A stretch of 64,000 nt of DNA, taken from positions 1,736,001-1,800,000 of the forward strand of contig NZ_CP103950.1 in the NCBI RefSeq assembly GCF_030517065.1, given 5' to 3'. Within the stretch, counting starts at the first letter, position 1; the number at the start of each line of letters is the position of its first letter. The notes under the pieces are model-generated. The model did no database searches and was not told the origin of the DNA. It saw only the letters and a program-made list of their open reading frames with translations. A program made the translations under genes and the position numbers. Shown here in pieces: positions 38,884 through 47,764 of this stretch. The DNA comes from Riemerella columbina (GTDB lineage: Bacteria; Bacteroidota; Bacteroidia; Flavobacteriales; Weeksellaceae).

Positions 38884-39681
38884 TTACCAACCACCGCTGG
38901 CGCCGCCGCCACCAAAAGAGCCTCCTCCACCGAAGCCGCCAAAACCGCCACCGCCAGAAGAAGAACCGCCGCCAAAGCTACCACCGAAACCACCTGGGAA
39001 AAAGCCTCCACCTGAATATCGGCGGCGCCCTCTGCGAGAAAGAATCACATCGTCATCATCGTAGCCGCTGCCATTGTTTCCGCCCTTGCTTAATAATATC
39101 AACAAAACAATAATGATGAAGATAATGATCATATATTTCTTCATCGGTTCTGAGTCCGTGGCTTTTTCTCTCTTTTTTAAAGGCTTGAATTTCCCTTGTA
39201 CCGCCTCCATAATAGCGGTTGTGCCTGCATCTATTCCGCTGTACCATTGCCCTTGTTTAAACCTTGGCGTTACCAAATAGTCCAAAATCTGCCCTGCGGT
39301 AGAGGCGGTTAAATATTGCTCCACAGCGCGCCCTTGCTGTATCGCCATTTTGCGGTCTTCAGTCGCGATGAGGAAAACCACGCCATTATCCACGCCTTTT
39401 TGCCCTATGCCCCAGCGTTCGCCGAACATCGTTGCCACATAATTGACATCTTCGCCTTGGGTAGATGGGATTATCACCACCTCTACTTCGGTGGAAGTAG
39501 AGTCGGCAAAGGCGATCAGTTTTTGGTTCAGTCTTTGGGCTTCATCTTGGCTCAGCAAACCGACTTCATCATACACGGGATAGAGCACTTTCGGCTTTTG
39601 AGGAACTTGGTACTGCCCCAAAAGCGAAACGCTATAGGTGAATAATAAAAGGAATACAAGTCTAAGAGAAGGTAATTTCAT
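38884..39681 (-). CDS. TPM domain protein with glycine-rich tail (YgcG-like)
   Basis: 265 aa: signal peptide (MKLPSLRLVFLLLFTYSVSLLGQ), TPM domain about 40-165 (VYDEVGLLSQDEAQRLNQKL, VVIIPSTQGEDVNYVATMF, GVDNGVVFLIA), a transmembrane helix about 185-203 and a C-terminal tail of glycine/serine/phenylalanine. TPM proteins are phosphatase-like or envelope repair factors. The start overlaps the preceding TPM gene by 20 bases. The antisense proline-rich frame is only the complement of the glycine tail. Confidence 0.9.
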   Translation of the reverse strand: MKLPSLRLVFLLLFTYSVSLLGQYQVPQKPKVLYPVYDEVGLLSQDEAQRLNQKLIAFADSTSTEVEVVIIPSTQGEDVNYVATMFGERWGIGQKGVDNGVVFLIATEDRKMAIQQGRAVEQYLTASTAGQILDYLVTPRFKQGQWYSGIDAGTTAIMEAVQGKFKPLKKREKATDSEPMKKYMIIIFIIIVLLILLSKGGNNGSGYDDDDVILSRRGRRRYSGGGFFPGGFGGSFGGGSSSGGGGFGGFGGGGSFGGGGASGGW

Positions 39682-40093
39682 TCGGTAACTCGTTTGGATT
39701 TTCGCCCCAAATAGGGAAATGTTTTTTAAGCTCTATCCCTGTGCTGAGGATGGCTTCTTTTAAACCTTGATAATAGGCGCCTTGTGCGAAATAGGCGGTG
39801 GTTTTATCGTGCAAGACATCCCAAAAGCGTTGTTTTACTTTCGCATGGATGCCTTCATCACCAATGATGGTTAGGTACTTTTCTTTAAAATTAACATGGA
39901 ACAAAACGGCATTTCTTTCCACCGTTTTATACATCTGCAATTCTTGAAACACCTCAAAAGCTTTTTTCGCATTTTCTGACGCTGTATGCCGATCTATGTG
40001 AACTCTAATTTCTCCTGTAGATTGTGCTTCCGCAACACGAATAGCCTCCACTAAGGAAGCTATTTCGGTTTCTGTAAGAAAAGTGTTTTCCAT
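39662..40093 (-). CDS. Short TPM domain protein
   Basis: 143 aa, soluble, without signal peptide. TPM features: AIRVAEAQSTGEIRVHID, RNAVLFHVNFKEKYLTIIGDEGIH and FWDVLHDKTTAYFAQGAYYQGL. It may be the cytoplasmic partner of the membrane-bound TPM protein downstream. ATG overlaps the lemA stop by one base, so translation is coupled. Confidence 0.88.
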   Translation of the reverse strand: MENTFLTETEIASLVEAIRVAEAQSTGEIRVHIDRHTASENAKKAFEVFQELQMYKTVERNAVLFHVNFKEKYLTIIGDEGIHAKVKQRFWDVLHDKTTAYFAQGAYYQGLKEAILSTGIELKKHFPIWGENPNELPNEITFS

Positions 40094-40698
40094 TATTTAA
40101 ATACCTCTGGAGCCTGTGCTGCACCAGCATCTGCCTTAAAGTAAGGTTTTTCTTTAAAGTTGGTGAAGTTGGCTAAAATGTTATTTGGGAAAGTTTTAAT
40201 GGTGGTATTATACTCCTTAGCCGCATCGTTATAATACACTGTTTCTGTTCTGATACTGTTTTCTATAGCGGTATATTCTCTTTGGAAATTGATGTATTGC
40301 TGATCCGCCTTCAAGTTAGGATATTGCTCCACCACAGCCATCAGTCGGCTTAGCGCCCCACTCAATTCGCCTTGTGCCGCTTGGAATTTTGCCAAATCAG
40401 CCTCAGTCATATTGGTTGGGTCAATGGTTACAGAGGTCGCCTTAGCCCGTGCTTCTATCACATTGGTCAGCGTTTCTTGTTCAAATTTGGCATAAGATTT
40501 TACAGTACGCTCTAAATTCGGAATCAGGTTGGCTCTTTTCTGATACACCGTTTCCACATTAGACCATTTGGCATTTACCGTTTGCTCTTGTACCACGAAA
40601 TTATTGTAGCCACTTTTGCCCCAAAAGAAGAGCACCACAGCCACAATCACGAATAGAATCCCCACGGAACCTAATCCTAAACAACCTTTATTTTTCAT
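40093..40698 (-). CDS. lemA: LemA family protein
   Basis: 201 aa: an N-terminal transmembrane helix (GSVGILFVIVAVVLFFWG) followed by the helical LemA domain (YNNFVVQEQTVNAKWSNVETVYQKRANLIPNL and TVKSYAKFEQETLTNVIEARAKA). Function is not established; LemA is widely coupled with TPM genes, exactly as here. Confidence 0.94.
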   Translation of the reverse strand: MKNKGCLGLGSVGILFVIVAVVLFFWGKSGYNNFVVQEQTVNAKWSNVETVYQKRANLIPNLERTVKSYAKFEQETLTNVIEARAKATSVTIDPTNMTEADLAKFQAAQGELSGALSRLMAVVEQYPNLKADQQYINFQREYTAIENSIRTETVYYNDAAKEYNTTIKTFPNNILANFTNFKEKPYFKADAGAAQAPEVFK

Positions 40699-40749
40699 AA
40701 TTTTCTAATTTTTGTTTTTTATTCTGGCGTAAATATACAAATAATGTGC

Positions 40750-40757
40750 TAATTTTG
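40750..40757 (+). promoter_or_regulatory. -7 promoter box for folA
   Basis: TAATTTTG at 40750-40757, 17 bases before the folA ATG. Confidence 0.6.
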
Positions 40758-40774
40758 TAGCAAACTTAGATTTT

Positions 40775-41263
40775 ATGATAACAATTGTGGTGGCTATGGG
40801 AAAAAATAATGCAATAGGTGCTGATAATCAGTTGCTATGGCATCTTCCTAAAGATTTAAAACATTTTAAAAATCTGACCTCGGAGCATCCTATTATTATG
40901 GGGCGAAAAACCTACGAGAGCATAGGGAAACCGCTGCCCAACCGCACCAATATTGTGGTCAGCCAAAAGCCAGATTGGTTTGAAGAAGGGATTTTGATTG
41001 TGGGAAGCCTAAAAGAAGCGATGAAATTTGCCAAGAAGATTGATGAGGATTTTTTCATTATTGGTGGTGGCAGTATCTACCAGCAAACCATAGACTTAGC
41101 CGACCGATTGGAGGTCACTTTAGTGGATAGCGAACCCCAAGGCGATACTTTTTTCCCTGACATCAATCCTAAAATTTGGACCAAAACCAACGAAGTTTTC
41201 CACCCTAAAGATGAACAAAATCCTTACGATTTGTACTTTCAAACTTACGAAAAACAGCCGTAG
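40775..41263 (+). CDS. folA: Dihydrofolate reductase
   Basis: NADPH-dependent reduction of dihydrofolate. 162 aa with VVAMGKNNAIGADNQLLWHLPKDLKHFK (active-site region), IIMGRKTYESIGKPLPNR for NADPH and FFIIGGGSIYQQ. The acidic residue in LPKDLKHF supplies the catalytic acid. Single gene with its own promoter; convergent with rimO, 6 bases apart. Confidence 0.97.
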   Translation: MITIVVAMGKNNAIGADNQLLWHLPKDLKHFKNLTSEHPIIMGRKTYESIGKPLPNRTNIVVSQKPDWFEEGILIVGSLKEAMKFAKKIDEDFFIIGGGSIYQQTIDLADRLEVTLVDSEPQGDTFFPDINPKIWTKTNEVFHPKDEQNPYDLYFQTYEKQP

Positions 41264-41269
41264 CCTGTG

Positions 41270-42586
41270 CTATTCCGCACTTTCTACCACCTCGCCGTAT
41301 AAGTCAAACTCCTCTGCCGCCGTGATTTTAACATCAGCGAAAGCACCAATAGAAAGATAGGTATTTTCGGCAGGAACCAAAACGGTGTTGTCCACATCTG
41401 GGGAGTCAAACTCGGTTCTTCCAACAAAATAAGCGCCCTCTTTTCTATCAAAAATGCAGCGGTAAGTTTTGCCTATTTTCTCTTGGTTTTTCTCCCAAGA
41501 AATTTGAGATTGTAGCGCCATAATCTCTTCCACTCGCGCTTCTTTAACTTCCTGAGGAACATCATCTTCCAAAGCATAAGCGGTGGTATTTTCTTCGTGA
41601 GAATAGGTAAAACAGCCCAAACGGTCAAAGCGCTGTTCTGCCACCCAATCTTTCAACTCTTGGAAACGCTCTTCCGTTTCGCCAGGGTAACCCACAATGA
41701 GCGTGGTTCTAATTGCCATATCTGGCACTTTTTCTCGGAACTTTGATAATAAAGCGTTGGTTTTTTCGTGCGTGGTTCCGCGTTTCATTGATTTTAACAA
41801 ATCCGAATTGATGTGTTGTAGCGGAATATCAATATAGTTGCACACCTTCGGTTCTTGCTTAATGACCTCTAACACCTCCTCTGGAAAGCCCGTAGGAAAG
41901 GCATAATGCAACCGAATCCACTCTATGCCATCTACCTTTACCAAGGCTCTGAGCAAGTCTGCCAAGGCTCTTTTTTTGTAAATATCTAAGCCGTAATAAG
42001 TTAAATCTTGAGCAATCAAAATGAGTTCCTTGGTGCCTTTGCGGGCTAATTTTTCGGCTTCTTCCACCAACTTTTCAATTGGAGTAGAGATATGCCCACC
42101 GCGCATCAGTGGAATAGCGCAAAAGGAACAAGGGCGGTCGCAACCTTCGGAAATTTTTAAATAGGCGTAATGTTTCGGCGTGGTGGTCAGCCGCTCGCCA
42201 ACGAGCTCGTGTTTGTAGTCTGCGCCTAAATGTTTGAGCAAAATCGGTAAATCCCGAGTGCCAAAATATTGGTCTACATCGGGGATTTCTTTAATTAAAT
42301 CCGGTTTGTATCTTTCAGATAAACAACCTGTTACGAAAACCTTTTCTACCTCGCCTCTATTTTTGGCTTCTACGAAATCTAAAATGGTATTGATGGATTC
42401 TTCCTTGGCATTATCAATAAATCCGCAAGTGTTAATCACCACAATATCACCGCGTTGCTGTTCGTGAGTCACCTCTTTGCCATTGGCTTTCAGCTGTCCC
42501 ATCAGGACTTCAGAATCGTATAAATTCTTAGAACAGCCCAAAGTGACCACATTGATTTTCTTTTTTCCCGTAGATTTCGTTCTCAT
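41270..42586 (-). CDS. rimO: Ribosomal protein S12 methylthiotransferase
   Basis: Radical SAM enzyme that methylthiolates an aspartate of S12. 438 aa: UPF0004 domain cysteines C18, C54 and C88; radical-SAM C149, C153 and C156 (GCDRPCSFCAIP); C-terminal TRAM domain (about 375-438). The RGG-containing MRGGHIS and the overall sequence favour RimO over MiaB. Confidence 0.95.
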   Translation of the reverse strand: MRTKSTGKKKINVVTLGCSKNLYDSEVLMGQLKANGKEVTHEQQRGDIVVINTCGFIDNAKEESINTILDFVEAKNRGEVEKVFVTGCLSERYKPDLIKEIPDVDQYFGTRDLPILLKHLGADYKHELVGERLTTTPKHYAYLKISEGCDRPCSFCAIPLMRGGHISTPIEKLVEEAEKLARKGTKELILIAQDLTYYGLDIYKKRALADLLRALVKVDGIEWIRLHYAFPTGFPEEVLEVIKQEPKVCNYIDIPLQHINSDLLKSMKRGTTHEKTNALLSKFREKVPDMAIRTTLIVGYPGETEERFQELKDWVAEQRFDRLGCFTYSHEENTTAYALEDDVPQEVKEARVEEIMALQSQISWEKNQEKIGKTYRCIFDRKEGAYFVGRTEFDSPDVDNTVLVPAENTYLSIGAFADVKITAAEEFDLYGEVVESAE

Positions 42587-42618
42587 AGCGCGATGGTTGA
42601 TATTTTAATTCAAGCGTG

Positions 42619-42626
42619 CAAAGTTA
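42619..42626 (-). promoter_or_regulatory. -7 promoter box for rimO
   Basis: TAACTTTG on the minus strand at 42626-42619, 32 bases before the ATG. Confidence 0.6.
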
Positions 42627-42810
42627 ACAATAAAAATTGACTTTTTAAATCGCTTCAATATCAACGCTTTTTAAATCTGATCAGCTGGGCTTTAATACTC
42701 CTTTTTAGCGTTATATTATTTTAATTGATTCTTAAAAATAACCGCCTTAGAATAAAGATTGATCAACATCTTATGTTTTCATTAGCAATCTCTAAACACA
42801 AAGAAAATAT

Positions 42811-43668
42811 TTACTTTATCATCTTCAAATAATTGCCATAGCCACTTTTGCCGTATTTTTCGGCGGATTTTAGAAGCTGAGCTCTATCGATAAATCCTTT
42901 TTTATAGGCGATTTCCTCAATGCAGGAAATTTTAAAACCCTGCCTTTTTTCTAAGACTTTCACAAATTCGGAGGCTTCGTGGAGGGAGTCAAAAGTGCCA
43001 GTATCCAGCCACGCCGTTCCTCTACTCATCACACCGACTTCTAACTCGCCTTGCTCTAAGTAGATTTTGTTAATATCCGTGATTTCCAACTCCCCACGAG
43101 GAGAGGGGTTCAGGCTCTTGGCGATCTCCACCACCCGATTGTCATAAAAATACAAACCTGGCACAGCATAGTTGGATTTTGGCTCCACAGGCTTCTCTTC
43201 AATAGAAATGGCTTTTTGATTTTCATCAAATTCCACTACGCCATAGCGCTCTGGGTCGGTCACTTGGTAGGCAAACACACAGCCGCCCTTAACTTGAGTT
43301 TTGCTCTCTAACAAAGCAGGCAAGCCTGTGCCATAAAAAATATTATCGCCCAACACCAGCGCCACCGCATCGTCACCGATAAATTCCTCCCCTAAAATAA
43401 AGGCTTGAGCCAAGCCATCGGGGCTCGGTTGTACTTTATATTCTATTGTGCAGCCAATCTGCGAGCCATCGCCTAAGAGTTTTTTAAACGCTTCCTGATC
43501 CTGCGGTGTGGTGATGATTAAAATCTCGCGAATCCCCGCCAATAGCAAGGTGGAGAGTGGATAGTAAATCATCGGTTTGTCATAAACGGGCATCAACTGT
43601 TTGCTAACAGCGATGGTCAGCGGGTATAATCTGGTGCCAGAGCCTCCGGCTAATATGATTCCTTTCAT
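42811..43668 (-). CDS. rfbA: Glucose-1-phosphate thymidylyltransferase
   Basis: Makes dTDP-glucose. 285 aa with the nucleotide-binding [13 protein letters not shown] at 7-19, [12 protein letters not shown] and the [19 protein letters not shown] region. Overlaps the rfbB stop by 4 bases. Last gene of the capsule locus; no clear terminator after it. Confidence 0.96.
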   Translation of the reverse strand: MKGIILAGGSGTRLYPLTIAVSKQLMPVYDKPMIYYPLSTLLLAGIREILIITTPQDQEAFKKLLGDGSQIGCTIEYKVQPSPDGLAQAFILGEEFIGDDAVALVLGDNIFYGTGLPALLESKTQVKGGCVFAYQVTDPERYGVVEFDENQKAISIEEKPVEPKSNYAVPGLYFYDNRVVEIAKSLNPSPRGELEITDINKIYLEQGELEVGVMSRGTAWLDTGTFDSLHEASEFVKVLEKRQGFKISCIEEIAYKKGFIDRAQLLKSAEKYGKSGYGNYLKMIK

Positions 43669-44747
43669 GATTGATACTGCTTATCGTAATAGTTTTGGTA
43701 GTCGCCGGAGGTTACATGCTCCAGCCAATCTTGGTTATTCAGGAACCAATCGATGGTCTGGGCTAAGCCTTGCTCAAAGGTTACGCTAGGTTTCCATCCC
43801 AAATCTCTGTTAAGCTTGGAGGCATCTATGGCGTAGCGTTTGTCGTGCCCTGGGCGGTCTTTTACGAAGGTGATTAGCTTTTCGGAATAGCCCTCGGGGC
43901 GCCCTAATTTGTGGTCCATTTGCTTAATCAATTCTTTGATTAAATCGATATTTTGCCACTCATTCCAGCCGCCGATGTTGTAGGTTTCGCCTGTTTTGGC
44001 TTCGTGGAAAATCTGGAATATCGCCTTGGCATGGTCGATCACGAAGAGCCAATCTCGGGTATACTTGCCATCGCCGTAGATGGGGAGCGGTTTTTCATTG
44101 ATAATGTTGGAGATACAGAGCGGAATCAACTTCTCGGGGAAGTGGTTAGGTCCGTAATTGTTGGAGCAATTGGACACAATGAAAGGCATTCCGTAAGTGT
44201 TGCCATAGGCTCTCACCAAGTGGTCAGAAGCGGCTTTGCTGGCGGAATACGGCGATTTGGGGTCGTAAGGCGTTTCTTCGGTGAAAAACCCAGTTTCGCC
44301 CAAAGCTCCATACACCTCATCGGTGGATACATGGTAAAATAAGTTGGTTCTCGGTGTATCGGGGAAGTTGCCGTGGGTATGCTCGGGATTGAGCGTCCAA
44401 AATTCCCGACAAAGGTTGAGCAAATTGGCTGTGCCCAGTACATTGGTATTGATGAAAGCGTTGGGATCGGTAATGCTCCTATCCACATGGCTTTCGGCGG
44501 CTAAATGCACCACGGCATCAGGTTGGTGGGTTTCAAAAACCTTCCGAAGTTGCTCTGGCTGTGTGATGTCCGCTTTTTCAAACACATAGTTGGGCGCATC
44601 TTGTATATCTTTTAGATTTTCCAAATTGCCGGCGTAGGTCAGCGCATCTAAATTCACGATTTTGGTCTGTGGCAAATTCTTCACAAACTCACGCACCACA
44701 TGCGATCCAATAAAGCCCGCACCACCTGTTATAATGATTGTTTTCAT
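43665..44747 (-). CDS. rfbB: dTDP-glucose 4,6-dehydratase
   Basis: Forms dTDP-4-keto-6-deoxyglucose. 360 aa: Rossmann [22 protein letters not shown], catalytic STDEVYG and YSASKAASD (YxxxK), and [16 protein letters not shown] place the start at ATG 44747 ([12 protein letters not shown]) behind GGAATTGAAAG; an ATG at 44762 in the same frame would add MELKD. Confidence 0.95.
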   Translation of the reverse strand: MKTIIITGGAGFIGSHVVREFVKNLPQTKIVNLDALTYAGNLENLKDIQDAPNYVFEKADITQPEQLRKVFETHQPDAVVHLAAESHVDRSITDPNAFINTNVLGTANLLNLCREFWTLNPEHTHGNFPDTPRTNLFYHVSTDEVYGALGETGFFTEETPYDPKSPYSASKAASDHLVRAYGNTYGMPFIVSNCSNNYGPNHFPEKLIPLCISNIINEKPLPIYGDGKYTRDWLFVIDHAKAIFQIFHEAKTGETYNIGGWNEWQNIDLIKELIKQMDHKLGRPEGYSEKLITFVKDRPGHDKRYAIDASKLNRDLGWKPSVTFEQGLAQTIDWFLNNQDWLEHVTSGDYQNYYDKQYQS

Positions 44748-44768
44748 ATCTTTCAATTCCAAAGTCTA

Positions 44769-45314
44769 TTAAAAATTTTTCTCTACAAAAGTAGGTTGTA
44801 CTTTATCTTTATCCGAAAGCATAATATCTTCTATCGGAAGTTTCCAATCAATGGCTAAATCAGCATCGTTCCATAATATCCCTCCTTCAGACTCTCGGCT
44901 GTAATAATTATCACATTTATAAGAAAACACCGCAGTTTCACTCAATACCGCAAAACCGTGAGCAAAACCTCTGGGAACATACAGCTGAAGTTTATTTTCT
45001 GCTGTAAGCTCCACGCCAAACCATTGTCCATAAGTCTCCGAACCTGTGCGAACATCTACAGCAACATCCCAAACACTCCCTTCTAAACAAGAAACCAATT
45101 TGGCTTGTGCGTGTTCGCCTTTTTGTAAATGCAAGCCCCTAACCACGCCATAGGAAGATTTTGAAATATTATCCTGAACGAAATGACCATTCTGCCCTGT
45201 AAGCTTTTCAAAGGTTTTCTCATTGAATTTTTCGTAAAAATATCCCCGAGAATCATTAAAAATGGTAGGTTCTATAAGGTAACAATCTTTTAGTGGCGTT
45301 TCTGTTAATTTCAT
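44769..45314 (-). CDS. rfbC: dTDP-4-dehydrorhamnose 3,5-epimerase
   Basis: Epimerises dTDP-4-keto-6-deoxyglucose. 181 aa with FNDSRGYFYEKFN, GVVRGLHLQKGEHAQAKLVSC (catalytic His in RGLHLQ) and VPRGFAHGFAVLS. Together with rfbA and rfbB it leads to dTDP-4-keto-rhamnose; no rfbD reductase lies in this window. Confidence 0.95.
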   Translation of the reverse strand: MKLTETPLKDCYLIEPTIFNDSRGYFYEKFNEKTFEKLTGQNGHFVQDNISKSSYGVVRGLHLQKGEHAQAKLVSCLEGSVWDVAVDVRTGSETYGQWFGVELTAENKLQLYVPRGFAHGFAVLSETAVFSYKCDNYYSRESEGGILWNDADLAIDWKLPIEDIMLSDKDKVQPTFVEKNF

Positions 45315-45320
45315 TTTTTG

Positions 45321-45758
45321 TTAGTTTTCATACTTCTGAGCTTCCTGCTCATAGATGGCTTTTTTTAATGCAGAACTAGAAAAACGATGGTCTCTTTTAT
45401 TGTAATAAATCTCTATTCCCTTCGCCTCGCAGTAGTCTTTTCCTGTAAAATTCTGGTCGCGGTAGTCATCTCCAATAATGCGAATGTCAATCACAAAAGA
45501 TTTCAGAATATCCAATAAATCTTCTTCCGTATTGTACGGCACAATTTCGTCTACCGACTTACAGGCTTTGAGCTGAATATAGCGCTCTACCACGGATTGT
45601 GTAGGCTTGTTTTTATGCGGTCTATCCAAAGAAGGATCCATCTGAAGCCCTACAATAAGGTAATCACAAACGGTTTTGGCTTCTTCCAACATCTTGATGT
45701 GCCCCGCGTGGAGGAGATCAAAAGCGGAGAAGGTAATCCCAATTTTTTGTGTTTTCAT
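45321..45758 (-). CDS. Glycerol-3-phosphate cytidylyltransferase-like protein
   Basis: 145-aa nucleotidyltransferase with the HxGH signature in AFDLLHAGHIKMLEEAK and RYIQLKACKSVDEIVPY, as in TagD (makes CDP-glycerol), plus a C-terminal basic tail (YYNKRDHRFSSSALKKAI). Substrate may be glycerol phosphate or another polyol or sugar phosphate. It has an internal promoter (45773-45780), so it and rfbCBA can be transcribed apart from the upstream genes. Confidence 0.85.
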   Translation of the reverse strand: MKTQKIGITFSAFDLLHAGHIKMLEEAKTVCDYLIVGLQMDPSLDRPHKNKPTQSVVERYIQLKACKSVDEIVPYNTEEDLLDILKSFVIDIRIIGDDYRDQNFTGKDYCEAKGIEIYYNKRDHRFSSSALKKAIYEQEAQKYEN

Positions 45759-45772
45759 TGTCGTTCTTTTTG

Positions 45773-45780
45773 CAAAAATA
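45773..45780 (-). promoter_or_regulatory. Internal -7 box before the TagD-like gene
   Basis: TATTTTTG on the minus strand at 45780-45773, 14 bases before the ATG. It could drive the TagD-like gene and rfbCBA independently of the long capsule transcript. Confidence 0.5.
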
Positions 45781-45784
45781 GTGA

Positions 45785-46369
45785 TTATTTCAGTAAATAA
45801 TGTACAGCACGACCGATAATTTTCATATCTTCTTTAAAGGAAAGCCGTTGTAGGTATTCAAAATTCATTTTAACCTTGTCTGGGAATAGCACCTTATCAT
45901 TATATTTTAATGGGTCTGATTGCTGTTTTAATAAAAATTCTTCATTTCGGTATTTGAGGCTCGCGGTGGATAATAAGCCTGGTTTGAGCTGAAGGATAGC
46001 TCTATATTCTCCTTGCAGTTGGTTATAATATCCTGCAATATCTGGGCGTGGACCGATAAAACTCATCTCGCCTTTTAAAATATTAAACAACTGTGGCAAC
46101 TCATCTAATTTGGATTTCCTAAGGAAAGCGCCCCATTGCGAAATATTTTGAGAAATATCATTTATCGTTTTGAATTTATAAATCCTGAAGATTTTACCAT
46201 ACTGCCCCACCCTTTCTTGAATGAAAATACCGTGAGAGTGTGTATCTAACGAGGATAAAACATAAATCATCGCCATTATTGGAAGCAATAAAATAGCCGC
46301 CAATAATGCGATGATTTTTTCAAAAAAATACCGAATTTTTAAATAATTATGCTGAATTCTGTTCATCAT
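45785..46369 (-). CDS. Priming sugar transferase (second of two)
   Basis: 194-aa monotopic phosphoglycosyl transferase with one N-terminal membrane segment (IIALLAAILLLPIMAMIYVL) and the bacterial sugar transferase domain: IYKFKTI, RKSKLDELPQLFNILKGEMSFIGPRP (Asp-Glu dyad). It transfers sugar-1-phosphate to undecaprenyl phosphate. The C-terminal [10 protein letters not shown] block is replaced by a divergent LLSTASLKYRNEEFLL. I chose ATG 46369 because the longer frame (from 46423) is made of the adjacent repeat sequence. Confidence 0.87.
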   Translation of the reverse strand: MMNRIQHNYLKIRYFFEKIIALLAAILLLPIMAMIYVLSSLDTHSHGIFIQERVGQYGKIFRIYKFKTINDISQNISQWGAFLRKSKLDELPQLFNILKGEMSFIGPRPDIAGYYNQLQGEYRAILQLKPGLLSTASLKYRNEEFLLKQQSDPLKYNDKVLFPDKVKMNFEYLQRLSFKEDMKIIGRAVHYLLK

Positions 46370-46531
46370 TTTTGAGCCGTATGTTATGCCAGTATGCTGG
46401 TGCGTGAGGGATAGAGGCGACATCCTTTTTTGAGGAGGAACGACGAAAAAAAGATAAAGCCGAAAGCCCGACCCGAGCGGTGGGAAAAGCCTCGGCGAGG
46501 GGCACGCCCCAATGAAGAACCTGCGCCATCT
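46370..46531. repeat. GC-rich, palindrome-containing intergenic element
   Basis: Between two AT-rich genes, a locally GC-rich spacer contains CCTCGGCGAGG and GGGGCACGCCCC palindromes, GCCCGACCCGAGCGG, and CATCCTTTTTTGAGGAGG. Similar sequences (GGGCGTGCCCCTCGC... CCCTCACGC) are, from memory, dispersed in Chryseobacterium-group genomes. A single copy is seen here. Open frames across it look fortuitous. Confidence 0.45.
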
Positions 46532-47671
46532 CTATACGCTACGTGGCATTTTTTGGACTACTTGCGCTATCCTCGCTCGGTCTTGGTCGGTTAGGTTGGA
46601 GCCTGAGGGGAGGCAAAGTCCGTTGTTAAACAAATTTTTGGCGACTTTTCCGCCGTAATAAGGGGCGTTGGCAAATACGGGCTGGAGGTGCATAGGCTTC
46701 CACAGCGGGCGCGACTCTATATTATCCTCTAAAAACCGAAGGCGTAAATCTTCGCGGGTGAAGCCTGCCTTTTCGGGGTCGATAAGGATAGCTGAGAGCC
46801 AATGGTTGGAAAAATAGTCCGCCGAGGGTTCGCTAAATACCGTAACACCTTCAATATCAGAAAACAACGCTTTATAAAAATCGTGATTGGCACGGCGCTG
46901 GGCGACACGCTGGTCTAAAACTTCCATCTGTCCGCAGCCGATGCCCGCACAAATGTTGCTCATTCGGTAGTTGTAGCCGATTTCCGAGTGTTGGTAATGC
47001 GGGGCGTTGTCCCTCGCCTGCGTGGATAAAAACACGGCTTTGTCCTTCTGGGCTTGACTTTGGCAGACCAACGCACCGCCGCCCGAAGTGGTGATGATTT
47101 TGTTGCCGTTGAAACTCAGAATGCCCATCTCGCCAAAGGTGCCACATTTTTGCCCTTTGTAAGTGCTGCCCAACGCCTCGGCAGCGTCTTCTATGATGGG
47201 AATTTGGTAGGTTTCGGCGATGGTTTTTAAGGCATCCATCTGGGCGGGCATTCCGTAAAGGTGCACCACAATGATGGCTTTGGGCTTTTTACCCTTAGCG
47301 ATGCGGTCCTGAATTGCCGCCTCCAATGCCTTTGGGCAAATGTTCCAAGTTTGCGGTTCGCTATCCACAAAAATAGGCGTAGCCCCCTGATAAACAATGG
47401 GATTCGCTGATGCGGAAAAGGTCATACTTTGGCAAAGCACCTCGTCGCCTGCCTGCACGCCCAAAATGATGAGTGCCAAATGCAAAGCTGCCGTCCCCGA
47501 GCTGAGTGCCGCCACCTCCACCTTCGGCGAGAGGTAGTTTTTTAGGTCGGATTCGAATTGATTGACATTGGGACCCAGCGGTGCCACCCAATTTTCGGCA
47601 AAAGCCTCGTTGATATAAGTTTGCTCATTGCCTCCCATATGCGGCGAAGAAAGCCATATTTTTGTGTTCAT
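46532..47671 (-). CDS. DegT/DnrJ/EryC1 family aminotransferase (PglE/EpsN-like)
   Basis: 379-aa PLP-dependent sugar aminotransferase, likely acting on a UDP-4-keto-6-deoxy-GlcNAc. Starts KIWLSSPHMGGNEQTYI, typical for PglE-like enzymes; internal-aldimine lysine in SFNGNKIITTSGGGALV; EDAAEALGSTYKG motif. With PglD- and PglC-like neighbours it suggests bacillosamine-type sugar synthesis. The 4,6-dehydratase PglF is not in the window. Confidence 0.92.
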   Translation of the reverse strand: MNTKIWLSSPHMGGNEQTYINEAFAENWVAPLGPNVNQFESDLKNYLSPKVEVAALSSGTAALHLALIILGVQAGDEVLCQSMTFSASANPIVYQGATPIFVDSEPQTWNICPKALEAAIQDRIAKGKKPKAIIVVHLYGMPAQMDALKTIAETYQIPIIEDAAEALGSTYKGQKCGTFGEMGILSFNGNKIITTSGGGALVCQSQAQKDKAVFLSTQARDNAPHYQHSEIGYNYRMSNICAGIGCGQMEVLDQRVAQRRANHDFYKALFSDIEGVTVFSEPSADYFSNHWLSAILIDPEKAGFTREDLRLRFLEDNIESRPLWKPMHLQPVFANAPYYGGKVAKNLFNNGLCLPSGSNLTDQDRARIAQVVQKMPRSV

Positions 47672-47764
47672 ATCGTTTTTATTTTTGTTGTTTTTGCCAG
47701 GTTGGTTTTTAGGGTTATATCTCTAAAAAATTGGTGCTGTATAGAAGTTTTTAGGGTTGTAAGT

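Noticed and set aside
38879-39064. Plus-strand open frame rich in Pro (PPPKEPPPPKPPKPPPP type)
   Set aside because: It is the exact complement of the glycine-rich tail of the minus-strand TPM protein, so its composition is a by-product.
46347-46529. 60-codon minus-strand frame through the GC-rich spacer
   Set aside because: Composition follows the palindromic repeat and runs into the sugar transferase frame; no sign of a protein family.
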